Shown here: piece by piece, positions 25,254-33,578 of the stretch
How positions within the stretch are numbered: position 1 is the first letter of the stretch
Layout of the letters: every line of letters begins with the position of its first letter
Source: JAGQUL01 sp038212015
GTDB taxonomy: Bacteria > Actinomycetota > Thermoleophilia > Gaiellales > SKUG01
DNA length: 64,000 bases
Direction: 5' to 3'
Assembly: GCA_038212015.1 (NCBI GenBank)
Contig: JBBQUY010000004.1
Location: 7,989-71,988 of the forward strand
Notes under the pieces: generated by a model
Told to the model about the DNA's origin: nothing
The model's database searches: none
Seen by the model: the letters and a program-made list of their open reading frames with translations, nothing else
Program-made: the position numbers and the translations under genes

Positions 25254-26639
25254 ATGCCGACGTCGTCACCCACTCGAACCAACGGTCCTCGTGGCCTCGC
25301 CGCATTGCGCACGCTCGAGCGGCTCCGCGTGGACCTGCTCGCCGAGCTCGCACGCCTGCAGGAGCACTGGGGTGACACCTGCCTGATCAAGGGTGCGGGA
25401 CAGCACATGGTCGTGCTGTTCGACCCGGTCGACGTGGAGCACGTGATGGTCCGAAGCGCGACGAGCGTGCGCAAAGGGTTCGCGTACCGACGCACGCGCA
25501 GGATCTTCGGCGATGGACTGCTCACGAGCGACGGCGAGACGCACCTGCATGCGCGTCGAACGCTGCAGCCGTGCCTGCAGCCCCGGCGCCTGCCGGCGTA
25601 CACCGAGTCGATCCTCGATGCGATCGATACGGGCATCGATGAGATGCACGCGCCCGCAGTCGTGGACGTCGAGCACGCAATGGCGCGAGTCGGACTCGAT
25701 GCGATCGGCCGCACGCTGCTCGGTGTTCGGTTCGACGAGCTGCACGCCGACGGGGTGCTGGAAGCCGTGAAGGTCGGCCGCGACGGTTTCGTGGACCTGC
25801 TCACGCCGTGGGCTCCGGCGACGCTCGCGTTGCCCACGCGCTCGGCGCGACGCATGCGGCGCGCGATCCGAACGCTGCGAAGCGCGGCAGCGCATGTCCT
25901 GGACACGCATCAATCGGCCGACGGCCACGACGACGTGCGTGACTTCGTCGACCTCATCGATGCGGGCGTCGACGAACACGGCCGCCCGTTCTCGCGTGTT
26001 CGCCGCATCGACGAGGTCGTCACCGCCATGCTCGCCGGACACGACACCGTCTCCGGCACGCTGACGTGGCTGCTGCATGAGCTCGCGCAGGCACCCGAGC
26101 TCCAGACCCGGCTTGCCGCGGAGGTCGAGGGCGTGTGCGGCCCGCGACGACCCACGCCGGAGGATGTCGAAGCGATGCCGCTCGTTCGTGGGGCGCTGCT
26201 GGAGACCCTGCGCCTGTATCCGCAGTGCTACTCGATGACTCGCACCGCGCTGGAGACGTTCGAGCTGCCGAGCGGCCAGCGGGTCCAGCGCGGCTGGGAG
26301 CTGCTCATCCCGCAGTGGTCGATCCATCGCGACGCGCGCTTCTGGCCCGAGCCCGATCGATTCGACCCGACACGCTTCGTGGATGTGCCTGGGTGTCCGC
26401 GGTCTGCTCCTGCAGCATCGCCGGAGCTGCCCCGCCTCGCGTATTTCCCGTTCGGGGCCGGACGACGTGTGTGTATCGGCCAGGCGTATTCGATGCTCGA
26501 GGGATCGCTGACGATCGCACGACTGCTGCAGCGAGTGCGCGTGTCGCCGGCCGCTGGCGGACGCGTGCCCTCGCGCAATGCGGTGTTCACGCTTTGGCCA
26601 GGCCCGGTGGACCTGCAGCTGGAGTCCGTCACGCGCTGA
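25254..26639 (+). CDS. Cytochrome P450
   Basis: 461 residues. I-helix oxygen motif AGHDTVS (about 260), K-helix ETLRLYP (ExxR, about 316) and the heme loop FPFGAGRRVCIGQ with the cysteine ligand near residue 405 are all intact. Length and the RLYPQCYSMTR region are closer to long CYP4/BM3-like P450s than to the 400-residue camphor type. No ferredoxin or reductase gene is adjacent, so redox partners are elsewhere. Its 3' end overlaps the convergent SRPBCC gene by 11 nt. Confidence 0.94.
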   Translation: MPTSSPTRTNGPRGLAALRTLERLRVDLLAELARLQEHWGDTCLIKGAGQHMVVLFDPVDVEHVMVRSATSVRKGFAYRRTRRIFGDGLLTSDGETHLHARRTLQPCLQPRRLPAYTESILDAIDTGIDEMHAPAVVDVEHAMARVGLDAIGRTLLGVRFDELHADGVLEAVKVGRDGFVDLLTPWAPATLALPTRSARRMRRAIRTLRSAAAHVLDTHQSADGHDDVRDFVDLIDAGVDEHGRPFSRVRRIDEVVTAMLAGHDTVSGTLTWLLHELAQAPELQTRLAAEVEGVCGPRRPTPEDVEAMPLVRGALLETLRLYPQCYSMTRTALETFELPSGQRVQRGWELLIPQWSIHRDARFWPEPDRFDPTRFVDVPGCPRSAPAASPELPRLAYFPFGAGRRVCIGQAYSMLEGSLTIARLLQRVRVSPAAGGRVPSRNAVFTLWPGPVDLQLESVTR

Positions 26640-27324
26640 TCGCATCCCAGCGGTTGGCTGCCCACCAGCGCACGGGGCGCTCTTCCCAGGGCAGGCTCGG
26701 ATCGTACGGGTGGGGTCGATCGTAGGGCTCGCCCTGCTGCTGCGCCTCGATCGCGGCCTTGATGTTCTCGAGGTTCCAGACGAACACCTGCTGGCCTGCG
26801 GGTCGGGCAAGGATCACGTAGACACCCTTCACGACGGGCCAGGCGAGCAGGTTGGCGATGCCCTCGCGGCGGACGAGCTTCGACCGGAACCGCAGTCGCG
26901 TGCGATCGCTCGAGAGCGCATCGTAATCCTGATGGACTTCGTACTCCTGCGCGGTGCCGATCGGCCCGAACGGGAAGCCCTGCAGGTTGAACGTGCGGAT
27001 CTCGCGGTGCTGATGCTTCCTGATCGCCTCGGTCGTCTCGTCCCAGCGCATGCCGCGCTCGTCCTCGTTGCGGTAACAGATGCGATAGGCGCCAACCGTG
27101 CCGTCGGCCGGCTTGTCCTTCCCTTCCACCGGGGTGATGTGGTGGAAGAACACGCTCCAGTCCTTCGCGCGCGTGGAATCTGAGCCGTACTCCCAGACGA
27201 CTTCGACGGGCGCATCGATCGCGACTGCGTGGCTGACCCACCCCTCGCTGGCGACGGTGACGAGCAGCAACAGCGCGTACGCGCCGACGAGCACGCCAGC
27301 CACGATCTTCACGATTCGCTTCAC
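26629..27324 (-). CDS. Membrane-anchored SRPBCC (polyketide cyclase/START-like) protein
   Basis: 231 residues: an N-terminal membrane helix (IVAGVLVGAYALLLLVTVAS), then a lipid-binding-type SRPBCC domain starting SHAVAIDAPVEVVWEYGSD, the usual first strand and helix of this fold. Ends with a Trp/Pro-rich tail. Ligand unknown. The start is GTG at 27324 (or 27330); no ATG is available before the helix. It is divergent from the glycosyltransferase with only about 50 nt between starts, and overlaps the P450 gene tail-to-tail. Confidence 0.75.
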   Translation of the reverse strand: MKRIVKIVAGVLVGAYALLLLVTVASEGWVSHAVAIDAPVEVVWEYGSDSTRAKDWSVFFHHITPVEGKDKPADGTVGAYRICYRNEDERGMRWDETTEAIRKHQHREIRTFNLQGFPFGPIGTAQEYEVHQDYDALSSDRTRLRFRSKLVRREGIANLLAWPVVKGVYVILARPAGQQVFVWNLENIKAAIEAQQQGEPYDRPHPYDPSLPWEERPVRWWAANRWDAISA

Positions 27325-27375
27325 CCCCACATATCGGGCGCGGTCCGGGCTGCGTTCCCGGCTCGAAGAGCTGGC

Positions 27376-28146
27376 ATGGATGCAGCCGATGCCTGGGTCG
27401 TGATTCCCGCCTACAACGAGGAGCGCTGGATTCGCGCGACCCTCGAGGCCCTTGCAGCCCAGGACGCCGTCGAGCCCTTCACGGTACTCGTCGTCGACAA
27501 TGCGAGCACGGATTCCACGCGTGATGTGGTCGAGCAGGCCGCGCGCGAGCTCACGGGGCTTGACCTGCGGATCCTCGACGAGCAGGAGAAGGGAACCGGC
27601 GCAGCCTGCGACACCGGTGCACGGCACGCGATCGCGAACGGCGCACGCTACGTGCTGCGCACGGATGCCGACTCGCTTCCCGCCCCGGACTGGGTGCGGC
27701 GCATGCGTTCGTGCCTGCACGATGAAGGTCTCGATCTGGTCGGCGGGCGCATCGCGCCGCGCACCGATGACGGCACCTCGCCACCGGGCGCTGCGGTCGT
27801 GTCGGCGGTCGCCGCGTGGCTGATGCGATCGACCGGGCGATTCAACCCGATCAACCGCGGTCCGCAGTTTCGCTGCGCGTTCACGATGGTCCCGGGCTTC
27901 AACCTCGGGATTCGCGCCGAGGCCTACGAGGCGTCGGGCGGGTTCCCGCGGTCGAAGATCGAGGATGAGCACGAGGACTGGACTCTCACCAATCGCGTGC
28001 GTGAGGTGTCGTCGCGCGTTCGCTATCGGCGCGCACCGCTCGTGCGCTACTCCAATCGCAAGGTCGCCGTGCATGGCATCCTGGGCGTCCTGCGCTGGTA
28101 CGTGCGCCACGACGGGCCGGTGGCGACGCAGGTCGACTGTCGCTAG
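27376..28146 (+). CDS. Family 2 glycosyltransferase
   Basis: 256 residues, GT-A fold. VVIPAYNEERWI at the start binds the nucleotide sugar, DNASTDSTRD follows, and the DxD-type metal site is RTDADSLP near residue 97. The GFNLGIRAEAYEASGGFP and EDEHEDW segments fit the acceptor and catalytic-base region. No membrane helix, so cytosolic or peripheral. Acceptor and sugar unknown. Ends 12 nt from the convergent hisC. Confidence 0.9.
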   Translation: MDAADAWVVIPAYNEERWIRATLEALAAQDAVEPFTVLVVDNASTDSTRDVVEQAARELTGLDLRILDEQEKGTGAACDTGARHAIANGARYVLRTDADSLPAPDWVRRMRSCLHDEGLDLVGGRIAPRTDDGTSPPGAAVVSAVAAWLMRSTGRFNPINRGPQFRCAFTMVPGFNLGIRAEAYEASGGFPRSKIEDEHEDWTLTNRVREVSSRVRYRRAPLVRYSNRKVAVHGILGVLRWYVRHDGPVATQVDCR

Positions 28147-28158
28147 CAGCGGACGCGA

Positions 28159-29307
28159 CTAGCCGACGAGCGCGGGGAGCACGTCGCGGATCGCGGCGAC
28201 GGCGACGTCGATCTCGTCCGGAGTGCCGACCGTGATGCGCACACCGTCGGCCATGCCGAACATCTCGAGCGGGCGCACGATCACGCCGACGTCTTCCAGC
28301 CGCTGCGCGACGTCTCGGCCACCGAGCCCGCCCGGCAGGGGCACGCACAGGAAGTTGCCGGCGCCGGGGATCGGTTCGAGGCCGACCTCGCGCAGCGCAT
28401 CACCCAGGCGCGCACGGCCGGCTTCGTTGGCGGCGACGCGCTCGGCGAGCAGGTCACGCTGGTCGAGGCTGGCGAGCGCGGCCACGTTGGCAAGCGCGTT
28501 CATCTCGAACGGGCCGCGCACGGTGTCGATCGACCGTACGACGGGGGCCGGGCCGACGCCCCACCCCACGCGCAGTCCCGCGAGGCCGTAGATCTTGCTC
28601 ATCGTGCGCAGCACCATGACGTTTTCGCGGCCCTGTTCGACGATGAGCTCGGCGATCGAGTCGGGATAGTCGTCCGCCGTCACGTACTCGTGGTAGGCCT
28701 CGTCGACGACGCACAGCACGCGCTCGGGAAGCGCGTCGACGAAGCGTGTCAGTCGCTCCCGATCGACGTAGGTTCCGGTCGGGTTGTTGGGGTTGCACAC
28801 GTAGACCATGCGGGTGCGGTCAGTGACCTTCGCGAGCATCGCGTCGAGGTCGTAGCGATGGTCCTCGTCGAGCGGCACCATGACCGGAACGGCGTCGACC
28901 TTGCGAACGCTGAGCGGATAGGTGATGAAGCTCGGCCACCCGAACACGACCTCGTCGCCGGGCTCGAGCAGTGCGAGCGACAGGTTGATGAGGATCGAGT
29001 CGGCACCGTTGCCCAGCACGACCTGGTCGGCGCGCGCCCCGGTGATGGAGGCGAGCGTGCCGCGCAGCTCGTGGAACGCGCCGTCGGGATATCGGTTGAG
29101 GCCGTCGACGTGGTCGCGGATCGCCTGGGCTGCAGCCGGCAGCGGCCCCCATGGCCCTTCGTTGGAGCCGAGCTTGACGATCGGACGGTCACCGCCGATC
29201 CTGCGGCGCAGCGCCTCGGCCGACAGGCCCGGCTCGTAGGGGCGCAGGTCGCGCAGTGCGGGCTTTGCTTGAAATCCGTTCTCGCTCACGCCTGGTCCGT
29301 TCGTCAT
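28159..29307 (-). CDS. hisC: Histidinol-phosphate aminotransferase family
   Basis: 382 residues, fold-type I PLP enzyme. LGSNEGPWGPLP near the N-terminus, YVCNPNNPTGTY, VDEAYHEY and TMSKIYGLAGLRVG with the PLP lysine near residue 238 are typical of HisC. The gene starts with an ATG that overlaps the ggt stop by 4 nt, so it is not in a his operon; a paralogue acting on another substrate (aromatic amino acids, for example) is possible. Cytosolic. Confidence 0.9.
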   Translation of the reverse strand: MTNGPGVSENGFQAKPALRDLRPYEPGLSAEALRRRIGGDRPIVKLGSNEGPWGPLPAAAQAIRDHVDGLNRYPDGAFHELRGTLASITGARADQVVLGNGADSILINLSLALLEPGDEVVFGWPSFITYPLSVRKVDAVPVMVPLDEDHRYDLDAMLAKVTDRTRMVYVCNPNNPTGTYVDRERLTRFVDALPERVLCVVDEAYHEYVTADDYPDSIAELIVEQGRENVMVLRTMSKIYGLAGLRVGWGVGPAPVVRSIDTVRGPFEMNALANVAALASLDQRDLLAERVAANEAGRARLGDALREVGLEPIPGAGNFLCVPLPGGLGGRDVAQRLEDVGVIVRPLEMFGMADGVRITVGTPDEIDVAVAAIRDVLPALVG

Positions 29308-30941
29308 GCCTGCCTCACGCTGCCGTCGGCGTACGCGAGGAACGCGCCGCCGCCTCGTCGATGGTCGCCGGCTGCCGCGAAACTGCCGTCGGTGTCGACG
29401 GCCACCATGTTGGAGCCGCCGAAGAACATGTTCGTGCCGGGCCAGCGATTGAGCTCGTGTCCGCGGCGCTCGAGCTCGTCGAGCGCGGCCTCCGGATAGC
29501 CGGGTTCGACCTGCACGATGCCGCCTTCGGCGTGCAGGCGCGGCGCCTGCACGGCTGCGTCGAGGCGCTGCTGCAGCGTGGCGTCGTCACCAGCGAGCGT
29601 GCTTTCGAGCACGCGCAGCAGGGGCTGCAGGATCGCGCCGCGCAGTCGGTTGGATCCTGCGCTGCCGGTGGCGAGGATCGGTCGGCCGTCGTCGAGCAGC
29701 AGGCTCGGCGCCATCATGCTCGTCAGTCGCTCGCCGGGGCGCAGGACATGCTCGATGGGAAGCAGGTCCTCCTCGCCCATCATGTTGTTGAGGTGGATGC
29801 CGGTGCTTCCCACGAACTCGCCGGAGCCGCAGCCGGTGGTGGTGGTCATCGACACGGCGCCGCCGTTCGCGTCGATGACGCTCAGGTGCGTGGTCGATCC
29901 CAGCCGTGAGGAGCGCCCGGCCGGTCCGTCGATCGCGGCGGCGAACAGCTCGTCGCCGATCGCGACGGTGGGATCCGACAGCAGCCAGTCCACGAGCATG
30001 CCTTCGCCGTAGAGCCAGCGGTCGAACTCGTGTCCACGGATGCCGTTGGACGCGATCATCGCTGCGACGAGCCGTGCGGCGCCCTCGGGTGATTCCACGT
30101 CGACCGGAGGACCGACCACGCCGCCGTTGGCGCGCTCGAGCACGCGCATCGCGAACGCGATGAGTGCACCCCCGGCCGACGGGGGCGGCGGCGTCAGAAA
30201 CTCGCGGCCGCGCCACGTGCCGCGCACGGGGACGTGTTCGACGACCTGGTAGTGCTCCAGGTCGGCGCGCGTGATGAGCCCGCCCTGTGCCGTGCTCCAG
30301 TCGATGATCTCGCGCGCGAGGTCGCCGCGATAGAACGCGGCATCGCCTTCGGCCGCGATGAGCTCGAGCGTGCCCGCCAGGTCGGGCTGGGCGAAGTGGT
30401 CGCCGGCGACGAGCATCGGTCCGGCTGGTGCGAACACGCGCTTGCCTTCGCTCTGGCGCGTGAGGATCGGCGTCAGCAGGTGGTGGCAGTACGCCTGCTG
30501 CGGCGGCAGCGAGAACCCCTCGCGTGCGAGCCGGATGCCCGGCTCGAGCACGCGCTCCAGCGGCATCGTTCCAAAGCGTCCGTGCATGTGCACGACGCCC
30601 TTCACGAATCCCGGCACCGCGCACGACTTGGGTCCGACGTGGAAGGTCTGGGTGGTGGCGCCGAACAGCACGTCGATCGGAACGGGGTGTCCGGCGATCT
30701 CGGCGGTGCCGTCGATGCCGGGCACGGAGGTGAAGAAGTCGAAGCAGTGGTTGTCGCCGCCCGGCATGTGCACCGTGGCGAATCCAGCACCGCCCAGGCC
30801 GGTCAGCGTGGGCTCGGCAGTGCACGCCGCGAACGCTGCGGCCACCGCCGCATCGACCGCGTTGCCGCCTTCGGCGAGGATCTCTGCCCCCGCGCGCGCA
30901 CTGGCCTCATGACCAGTGGCGATTGCTCCCACCTGCTCCAT
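29304..30941 (-). CDS. ggt: Gamma-glutamyltransferase family protein
   Basis: 545 residues, N-terminal-nucleophile hydrolase made as a proenzyme. The self-cleavage site TTHLSVID puts the catalytic threonine near residue 350, splitting large and small subunits. Other blocks: GGNAVDAAVAAAFA, GLGGAGFATV, TTTTGCGSGEFVGSTGI and LNNMMGEED. No signal peptide is visible, unlike classical periplasmic enzymes, so a cytosolic GGT-like acylase is also possible. Operon head for hisC; TAGATT 6 nt before the ATG suggests a leaderless transcript. Confidence 0.92.
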   Translation of the reverse strand: MEQVGAIATGHEASARAGAEILAEGGNAVDAAVAAAFAACTAEPTLTGLGGAGFATVHMPGGDNHCFDFFTSVPGIDGTAEIAGHPVPIDVLFGATTQTFHVGPKSCAVPGFVKGVVHMHGRFGTMPLERVLEPGIRLAREGFSLPPQQAYCHHLLTPILTRQSEGKRVFAPAGPMLVAGDHFAQPDLAGTLELIAAEGDAAFYRGDLAREIIDWSTAQGGLITRADLEHYQVVEHVPVRGTWRGREFLTPPPPSAGGALIAFAMRVLERANGGVVGPPVDVESPEGAARLVAAMIASNGIRGHEFDRWLYGEGMLVDWLLSDPTVAIGDELFAAAIDGPAGRSSRLGSTTHLSVIDANGGAVSMTTTTGCGSGEFVGSTGIHLNNMMGEEDLLPIEHVLRPGERLTSMMAPSLLLDDGRPILATGSAGSNRLRGAILQPLLRVLESTLAGDDATLQQRLDAAVQAPRLHAEGGIVQVEPGYPEAALDELERRGHELNRWPGTNMFFGGSNMVAVDTDGSFAAAGDHRRGGGAFLAYADGSVRQA

Positions 30942-30947
30942 GACGGG

Positions 30948-30953
30948 AATCTA
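30948..30953 (-). promoter_or_regulatory. Putative -10 hexamer, leaderless ggt
   Basis: TAGATT (minus strand) lies 6 nt before the ATG at 30941. Confidence 0.45.
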
Positions 30954-31001
30954 CCCTCGTACGGGCGCTCGCGCTCGCACATGCGCGCGAAGGCGTGGAA
31001 C

Positions 31002-31604
31002 TCAGCCCCGTACCTGAACCTGTACGCCGGCACGCATCGCGTCCTGGATCGATGCCGCAAGGTGCATCGGAATGCGAACGCAGCCATGGCTGGCCGGGGT
31101 CGCAAGCACGCGCGGAGCACCGTGCACCGCGATGCCGCCGTGAAAGAAGCTCGGCCAGTACAGGATCCCGAGTTCGGCTCGATGCGCGCCTTCGATGCGG
31201 CGCCCGACCCGGAACGTCCCGATCGGGGTCGCTTCGCCACGTCCATCGGGAAGCTTCGGGTCGCCGGTGCAGGCATTGACGATCTTGCGCACGCGCCCGC
31301 GATCGACCACCAGGAGCACCTGATCGCTCAGGTCCACCACGATACGGTGCGGTTCACCGCGGCCGATTCGCACGCCGACGGGTCGCTTCAGTCGTGCCAG
31401 GGTCTTCGCGCCCGTCACGCCGTCGCGTTCGAGGCCGTTGACCTTCTGGAACGCCATGACGGCGTGGTGGGTCGCGTCGGTGTACGTTGCACCGCGGTCG
31501 ACGGCGTAGCGAAGCTGGCGCAGTCGCTGCTTGAGCCGAAGCACCTCGGGCCCGGTCGAGCCGACGCGAAGCAGGGTCCTTCTCGATGTCGCGGCAGCGT
31601 CCAT
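31002..31604 (-). CDS. L,D-transpeptidase with peptidoglycan-binding domain
   Basis: 200 residues: a PG_binding_1-type domain (about 15-70, VGSTGPEVLRLKQRLRQL and FQKVNGLERDGVTGAKT) then a YkuD catalytic domain with IAVHGAPR and SHGCVRIP, whose cysteine near residue 174 is the nucleophile forming 3-3 peptidoglycan cross-links. No signal peptide or membrane helix is present from the only usable ATG, odd for an enzyme that must act outside. It lies 75 nt after the last small gene of the ftsZ unit, in the same reading frame as that gene's stop. Confidence 0.87.
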   Translation of the reverse strand: MDAAATSRRTLLRVGSTGPEVLRLKQRLRQLRYAVDRGATYTDATHHAVMAFQKVNGLERDGVTGAKTLARLKRPVGVRIGRGEPHRIVVDLSDQVLLVVDRGRVRKIVNACTGDPKLPDGRGEATPIGTFRVGRRIEGAHRAELGILYWPSFFHGGIAVHGAPRVLATPASHGCVRIPMHLAASIQDAMRAGVQVQVRG

Positions 31605-31679
31605 GCCACGGGATCGTCGCAGCTGGATCCGACATCCAGCAATGCGATCGAGGCGACGTGGCCGCCGACGGCCGCGCCG

Positions 31680-31940
31680 TCAGCGCTTCGGCGGGTTCGG
31701 ATCGAACGTCGAGAGCGGGGCGTACCCGTCGTAGGGCACCGCCTCGATGAACTCGCTCGGACGATTTGCGTCGGGACCCGCCGCGCCGTGGATGTCGAAC
31801 AGCTGGCGCAGCACGAAGCTCGCGACGAGCGCACCGATTCCCATCTCGACCAGTCCACCCATCGTCCCGACCCGGTAGCCGTGGATGAGCAGCGTGGTCG
31901 AGATCGTCGTGAGGACCACCAGGAAGACGTTGCCGTGCAT
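31680..31940 (-). CDS. Small two-helix membrane protein downstream of ftsZ
   Basis: 86 residues with two hydrophobic segments (FLVVLTTISTTLLIHGY and GGLVEMGIGALVASFVLRQL) and a polar C-terminal tail of about 38 residues ending in PPKR. No recognised family. Its ATG shares one base with the stop of the 84-residue gene (TGATG), so translation is coupled along the ftsZ unit. Conservation of this coupling would imply a role in division or wall growth; that is inference. Confidence 0.68.
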   Translation of the reverse strand: MHGNVFLVVLTTISTTLLIHGYRVGTMGGLVEMGIGALVASFVLRQLFDIHGAAGPDANRPSEFIEAVPYDGYAPLSTFDPNPPKR

Positions 31941-32194
31941 CAGTCTCCGCCTCCGCCGTCGTCACCGAAATCGAATCCACTGCTGTCGGTGCTGGAACGC
32001 TCGTCGTCGTCTCGACCGCTGCCCCAGGTCCACGGCTGGTACCAGAGCCAGAGCGCGGGATTGTCGTCGTAGGGCGGATCGGTGTCGGTTCCGCGACGTC
32101 GGTCCCGCGCGGCTCGCTGCGGACGGGTGCCGATCGAGCGCAGCACGACGACGACCGCGACCGCGACCACGATGACGAAGGCGAGGAATGCCAT
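31940..32194 (-). CDS. Small single-helix membrane protein downstream of ftsZ
   Basis: 84 residues: one N-terminal helix (FLAFVIVVAVAVVVVLRSI), a basic stop-transfer stretch, an aromatic patch ALWLWYQPWTWGSG, and an acidic Gly/Asp tail ending DDGGGGD. No known domain. Starts with TGATG overlap to the 27-codon ORF and ends with TGATG overlap to the 86-residue gene. The tryptophan-rich patch and acidic tail suggest a membrane-surface interaction role but nothing more can be said. Confidence 0.68.
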   Translation of the reverse strand: MAFLAFVIVVAVAVVVVLRSIGTRPQRAARDRRRGTDTDPPYDDNPALWLWYQPWTWGSGRDDDERSSTDSSGFDFGDDGGGGD

Positions 32195-32277
32195 CAGCGG
32201 TCCTCGAGTCCAGTCGCGTACAGCAGGTCGCCGGCGGTCGCGCCGTCGCGCACGCCAGTCCCCAGTTCGGCGACCAT
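32194..32277 (-). CDS. 27-residue micro-ORF coupled to ftsZ
   Basis: ATG at 32277 shares one base with the ftsZ stop, and its own stop shares one base with the next gene's ATG, giving two consecutive TGATG junctions. The peptide (MVAELGTGVRDG... ending LEDR) is amphipathic-looking and neutral. A random ORF would seldom be flush at both ends, so it is probably translated, either as a product or to carry ribosomes from ftsZ to the next gene. Too short for similarity-based assignment. Confidence 0.5.
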   Translation of the reverse strand: MVAELGTGVRDGATAGDLLYATGLEDR

Positions 32278-33578
32278 CAGCGCAGGAAGCCGGGCAGGTC
32301 GAGGTCGTCGCCGCCCTCTTCCTTCTTGCCGCCGCGAAGCATTCCGGTGAAGCGATTGCCGCCAGCCTGATGCGGCTGCACGTTCTTGCCCGCACCACCG
32401 AAGCCGGTCGCGACGACGGTCACCCACACCTGTCCGGTGAGGCGGCTGTCGACGGTCGCACCGAAGATGATGTTGGCGTCAGGGGCAGCGTTCTCCTGAA
32501 TGATGCGCGCAGCCTCGGTGACCTCGTGCAACGTCAGGTCGTCGCCGCCGCTGATCGACAGCAGGATCCCGCCGGCACCGGCTGGCGACTGCTCGATGAG
32601 CGGCGAGCCGATTGCGCTGAGTGCGGCGTCCTTGGCGCGGGTCTCGCCCGTGCCGAAGCCGATGCCCATGAGCGCGTTGCCGGAGTCCTGCATGATCGTG
32701 CGAACGTCGGCGAAGTCGACGTTGATGAGGCCGGGCATCGTGATCAGGTCGGTGATGCCCTGCACGCCCTGGCGCAGCACGTCGTCGGCGACGCGGAAGG
32801 CTTCCACCATGCTGACGTCGCGGTGCAGCACCTCGAGCAGCCGGTTGTTCGGAATCACGATCACGGTGTCGGCGTGCTTGCGCAGCTCTTCCAGGCCAAG
32901 GCTTGCGCTGCGCTGGCGAGTCGATCCTTCGAAGCTGAATGGCGTCGTCACGATTGCGACCGACAGTGCGCCGATCTCCTGCGCCGCGCGGCACACGACG
33001 GGAGCCGCGCCGGTACCGGTGCCGCCGCCCTCGCCACACGTGACGAAGACCATGTCAGAGCCCTTGAGCACGTGACGCAGGTGGTCGTAGCTCGCCTCGG
33101 CGGCTGCCTTGCCCATGTCCGGATCCGCACCCGAGCCCAGACCGCCGGTCAGCTCGTTGCCGATGTGCAGTCGCACGGGCGCGTTGCTGATCTCGAGCTG
33201 CTGCAGGTCGGTATTGATCGCGACGAACTCGACGCCGCGAACGTCCGACTCCATCATCCGCTCGATCGCGTTGATGCCCGCGCCACCGACGCCGACCACA
33301 CGGATCACCGCAAGGTACGTCGATGCGTCGGCCAGGCCCGGCGCGATGCTCGTGCCGCTGGCGGCGCTGCCGACGCTGCGCGCCGCAGGCTTGTCCTCGA
33401 CCGGCGGGGCGGATGCCGCAGGCGCCTTGGCCTCGGGATCCGTCTTCGGCTCGGGCGTGATGATCGGACCGGGCGCCGGCTTCGTGGCCGACGGGTCCGT
33501 GGTGCCGCCTCGCTGGTCGGTCGCTGCGAACAGCTGCGCCAGCGGACTGTCGTTGAGACTAGACCGCTTGTTCGACAC
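32277..33578 (-). CDS. ftsZ: Cell division GTPase FtsZ with long N-terminal extension
   Basis: 433 residues. Tubulin-fold GTPase that forms the division ring. Conserved: VVGVGGAGINAI, the tubulin signature GGGTGTGAAP, and the T7 loop INVDFADV. The C-terminal tail DDLDLPGFLR is the usual partner-binding peptide, but the linker before it is only about 15 residues. Instead, the protein has an N-terminal extension of roughly 85 Pro/Ala/Lys-rich residues before YLAVIRVVG, where most FtsZ have about 10. GTG at 33578 is chosen: AGGAGG precedes it by 9 nt and it overlaps parA by 20 nt. FtsZ is next to parA, not ftsQ/ftsA. Confidence 0.95.
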   Translation of the reverse strand: MSNKRSSLNDSPLAQLFAATDQRGGTTDPSATKPAPGPIITPEPKTDPEAKAPAASAPPVEDKPAARSVGSAASGTSIAPGLADASTYLAVIRVVGVGGAGINAIERMMESDVRGVEFVAINTDLQQLEISNAPVRLHIGNELTGGLGSGADPDMGKAAAEASYDHLRHVLKGSDMVFVTCGEGGGTGTGAAPVVCRAAQEIGALSVAIVTTPFSFEGSTRQRSASLGLEELRKHADTVIVIPNNRLLEVLHRDVSMVEAFRVADDVLRQGVQGITDLITMPGLINVDFADVRTIMQDSGNALMGIGFGTGETRAKDAALSAIGSPLIEQSPAGAGGILLSISGGDDLTLHEVTEAARIIQENAAPDANIIFGATVDSRLTGQVWVTVVATGFGGAGKNVQPHQAGGNRFTGMLRGGKKEEGGDDLDLPGFLR

